From the NCBI GenBank assembly GCA_029379225.1, contig JAQYWR010000003.1, positions 124,001 to 188,000 of the forward strand: a stretch of DNA of 64,000 nt, read 5' to 3'. Positions 63,413 to 64,000 of the stretch are shown piece after piece. Position 1 is the stretch's first letter; each line of letters opens with the position of its first letter. This DNA is from Nostoc sp. S4. Its GTDB lineage: Bacteria; Cyanobacteriota; Cyanobacteriia; Cyanobacteriales; Nostocaceae. A program made the position numbers and the translations under genes. The notes beneath the pieces are model-generated. The model did not search any database, had not been told where the DNA came from, and saw nothing but the letters and a program-made list of their open reading frames with translations.

Positions 63413-64000
63413 ATGACTTACATTTCTAACTCTGACTTTTTACCAGATTTCAATTCAGATAACAGTAACAAAAATCTAACCAATCCAAATCTTAATCCTC
63501 GCTTCAATGATGCTTTGGTTATTTCTAATGATGATTGGTCTGGTGCAACTCAAGAACTATTAGATACTTTACCACGCATTTGGACGCGGGGATTATTGTA
63601 TTTTTTAGTAGCATTGATATCCATCATTTTGCCCTGGTCAATACTCTATAAAGTCGATGAAACAGGTACTGCTAGAGGAAGATTAGAACTAAATGGAGAT
63701 ACTGTCAAACGAGAGGCAGATATACCCGGAGCGATCGCAGTTATGGCAGTGTATGTTAAGGAAGGTGATAATGTCAAAGCTGGACAAGTTTTAATGGAAC
63801 TTGATTCTAAATCAGTACGAGATGAACTCCAACAACAGAGAACAAAATTAGAAGGTCAACAGAACCGATTAGCACAGTTAAATGTGTTGAAAAATCAGTT
63901 GATACTGGCACTCAATTCTCAACAGCAACAAAATAAAGCTCAAGAATTGGAAAAACTTACACAAGTAGAACAAGCGCGGCAAAATCTCAATTCTGTGAAT
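63413..64000 (+). CDS. HlyD-family membrane fusion protein (partial)
   Basis: The first 196 codons of a periplasmic adaptor, cut by the window end. An N-terminal cytoplasmic tail is followed by one membrane helix (LLYFLVALISIILPWSILY, about residues 70-90). Then come the first half of the lipoyl/barrel-sandwich domain (GAIAVMAVYVKEGDNVKAGQ, VLMELDSKSVRDELQQQRTK) and the start of the coiled-coil hairpin. It partners the upstream C39 ABC exporter (31 bp gap) to span the envelope with an outer-membrane TolC-type channel, which is not in the window. Confidence 0.9.
   Translation, partial: MTYISNSDFLPDFNSDNSNKNLTNPNLNPRFNDALVISNDDWSGATQELLDTLPRIWTRGLLYFLVALISIILPWSILYKVDETGTARGRLELNGDTVKREADIPGAIAVMAVYVKEGDNVKAGQVLMELDSKSVRDELQQQRTKLEGQQNRLAQLNVLKNQLILALNSQQQQNKAQELEKLTQVEQARQNLNSVN

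Overview
The window is chromosomal DNA from a cyanobacterium, most likely a filamentous Nostocales (Nostoc, Calothrix or Tolypothrix type). The evidence is frequent HIP1 octamers (GCGATCGC), degenerate heptamer repeats of the TCATTGG / GACAAAG kind between genes, cyanobacterium-restricted families (DUF3155, DUF3611, DUF1822, DUF928, DUF4359, CCB2/CCB4-like, Mo-dependent nitrogenase C-terminal family, orthocaspase) and an asd-dapA-rnj cluster next to tig-clpP-clpX. No rRNA, tRNA or CRISPR array was recognised.

Region 0-25 kb is mostly core genome: a response regulator/histidine kinase, an aldehyde dehydrogenase, a sulfite-oxidase-like protein, ribosomal protein L32, a caspase-fold protein whose catalytic pair is Tyr/Asn, a small Mo-nitrogenase C-terminal-family protein, an anion transporter, an unknown zinc-ribbon protein, the lysine/aspartate-family genes asd and dapA with RNase J, the protein quality-control set tig-clpP-clpX, a hydrolase, an FAD monooxygenase, a GntR regulator, a dienelactone hydrolase and an S1-domain protein.

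Region 25-33 kb is a patch of rearrangement: a broken IS630-family transposase, a pair of tiny overlooked genes, and three surface-protein genes that are mosaics of the same parts (signal peptide, SLH triplet, beta-helix, glycine-rich C-terminal domain). Region 33-43 kb returns to core genes: a histidine kinase, DUF3155, a complex C cofactor assembly protein, PadR, DUF3611, serS, rseP, nth, rpsN and aat, followed by a 170-bp MITE.

Region 43.6-64 kb is AT-rich and accessory. It opens with a four-gene module (sigma-70-like protein, DUF1822, CHAT-CHASE2 membrane protein, DUF928 secreted protein). Then comes an array of about ten small exported proteins without recognisable function, two of them interrupted by in-frame TAG codons. 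It ends with what I read as a graspetide (omega-ester peptide) biosynthetic cluster: a 79-aa precursor with a Gly-Gly site and a Thr/Ser- then Asp/Glu-rich tail, a GNAT acetyltransferase, an MvdC/MvdD-type ATP-grasp ligase, a transposase-derived helix-turn-helix protein, a C39-peptidase ABC exporter with an N-terminal cyclic-nucleotide-binding-like domain, and an HlyD adaptor running off the end.

A repeated upstream element of about 50 bp (99 bp in its longest form) precedes four of these genes: the 49.95-kb membrane protein, the 53.84-kb lipoprotein, the peptide precursor and the exporter operon. It suggests that exported proteins, peptide and exporter share one control signal. This is the best candidate for an undescribed system in the window.
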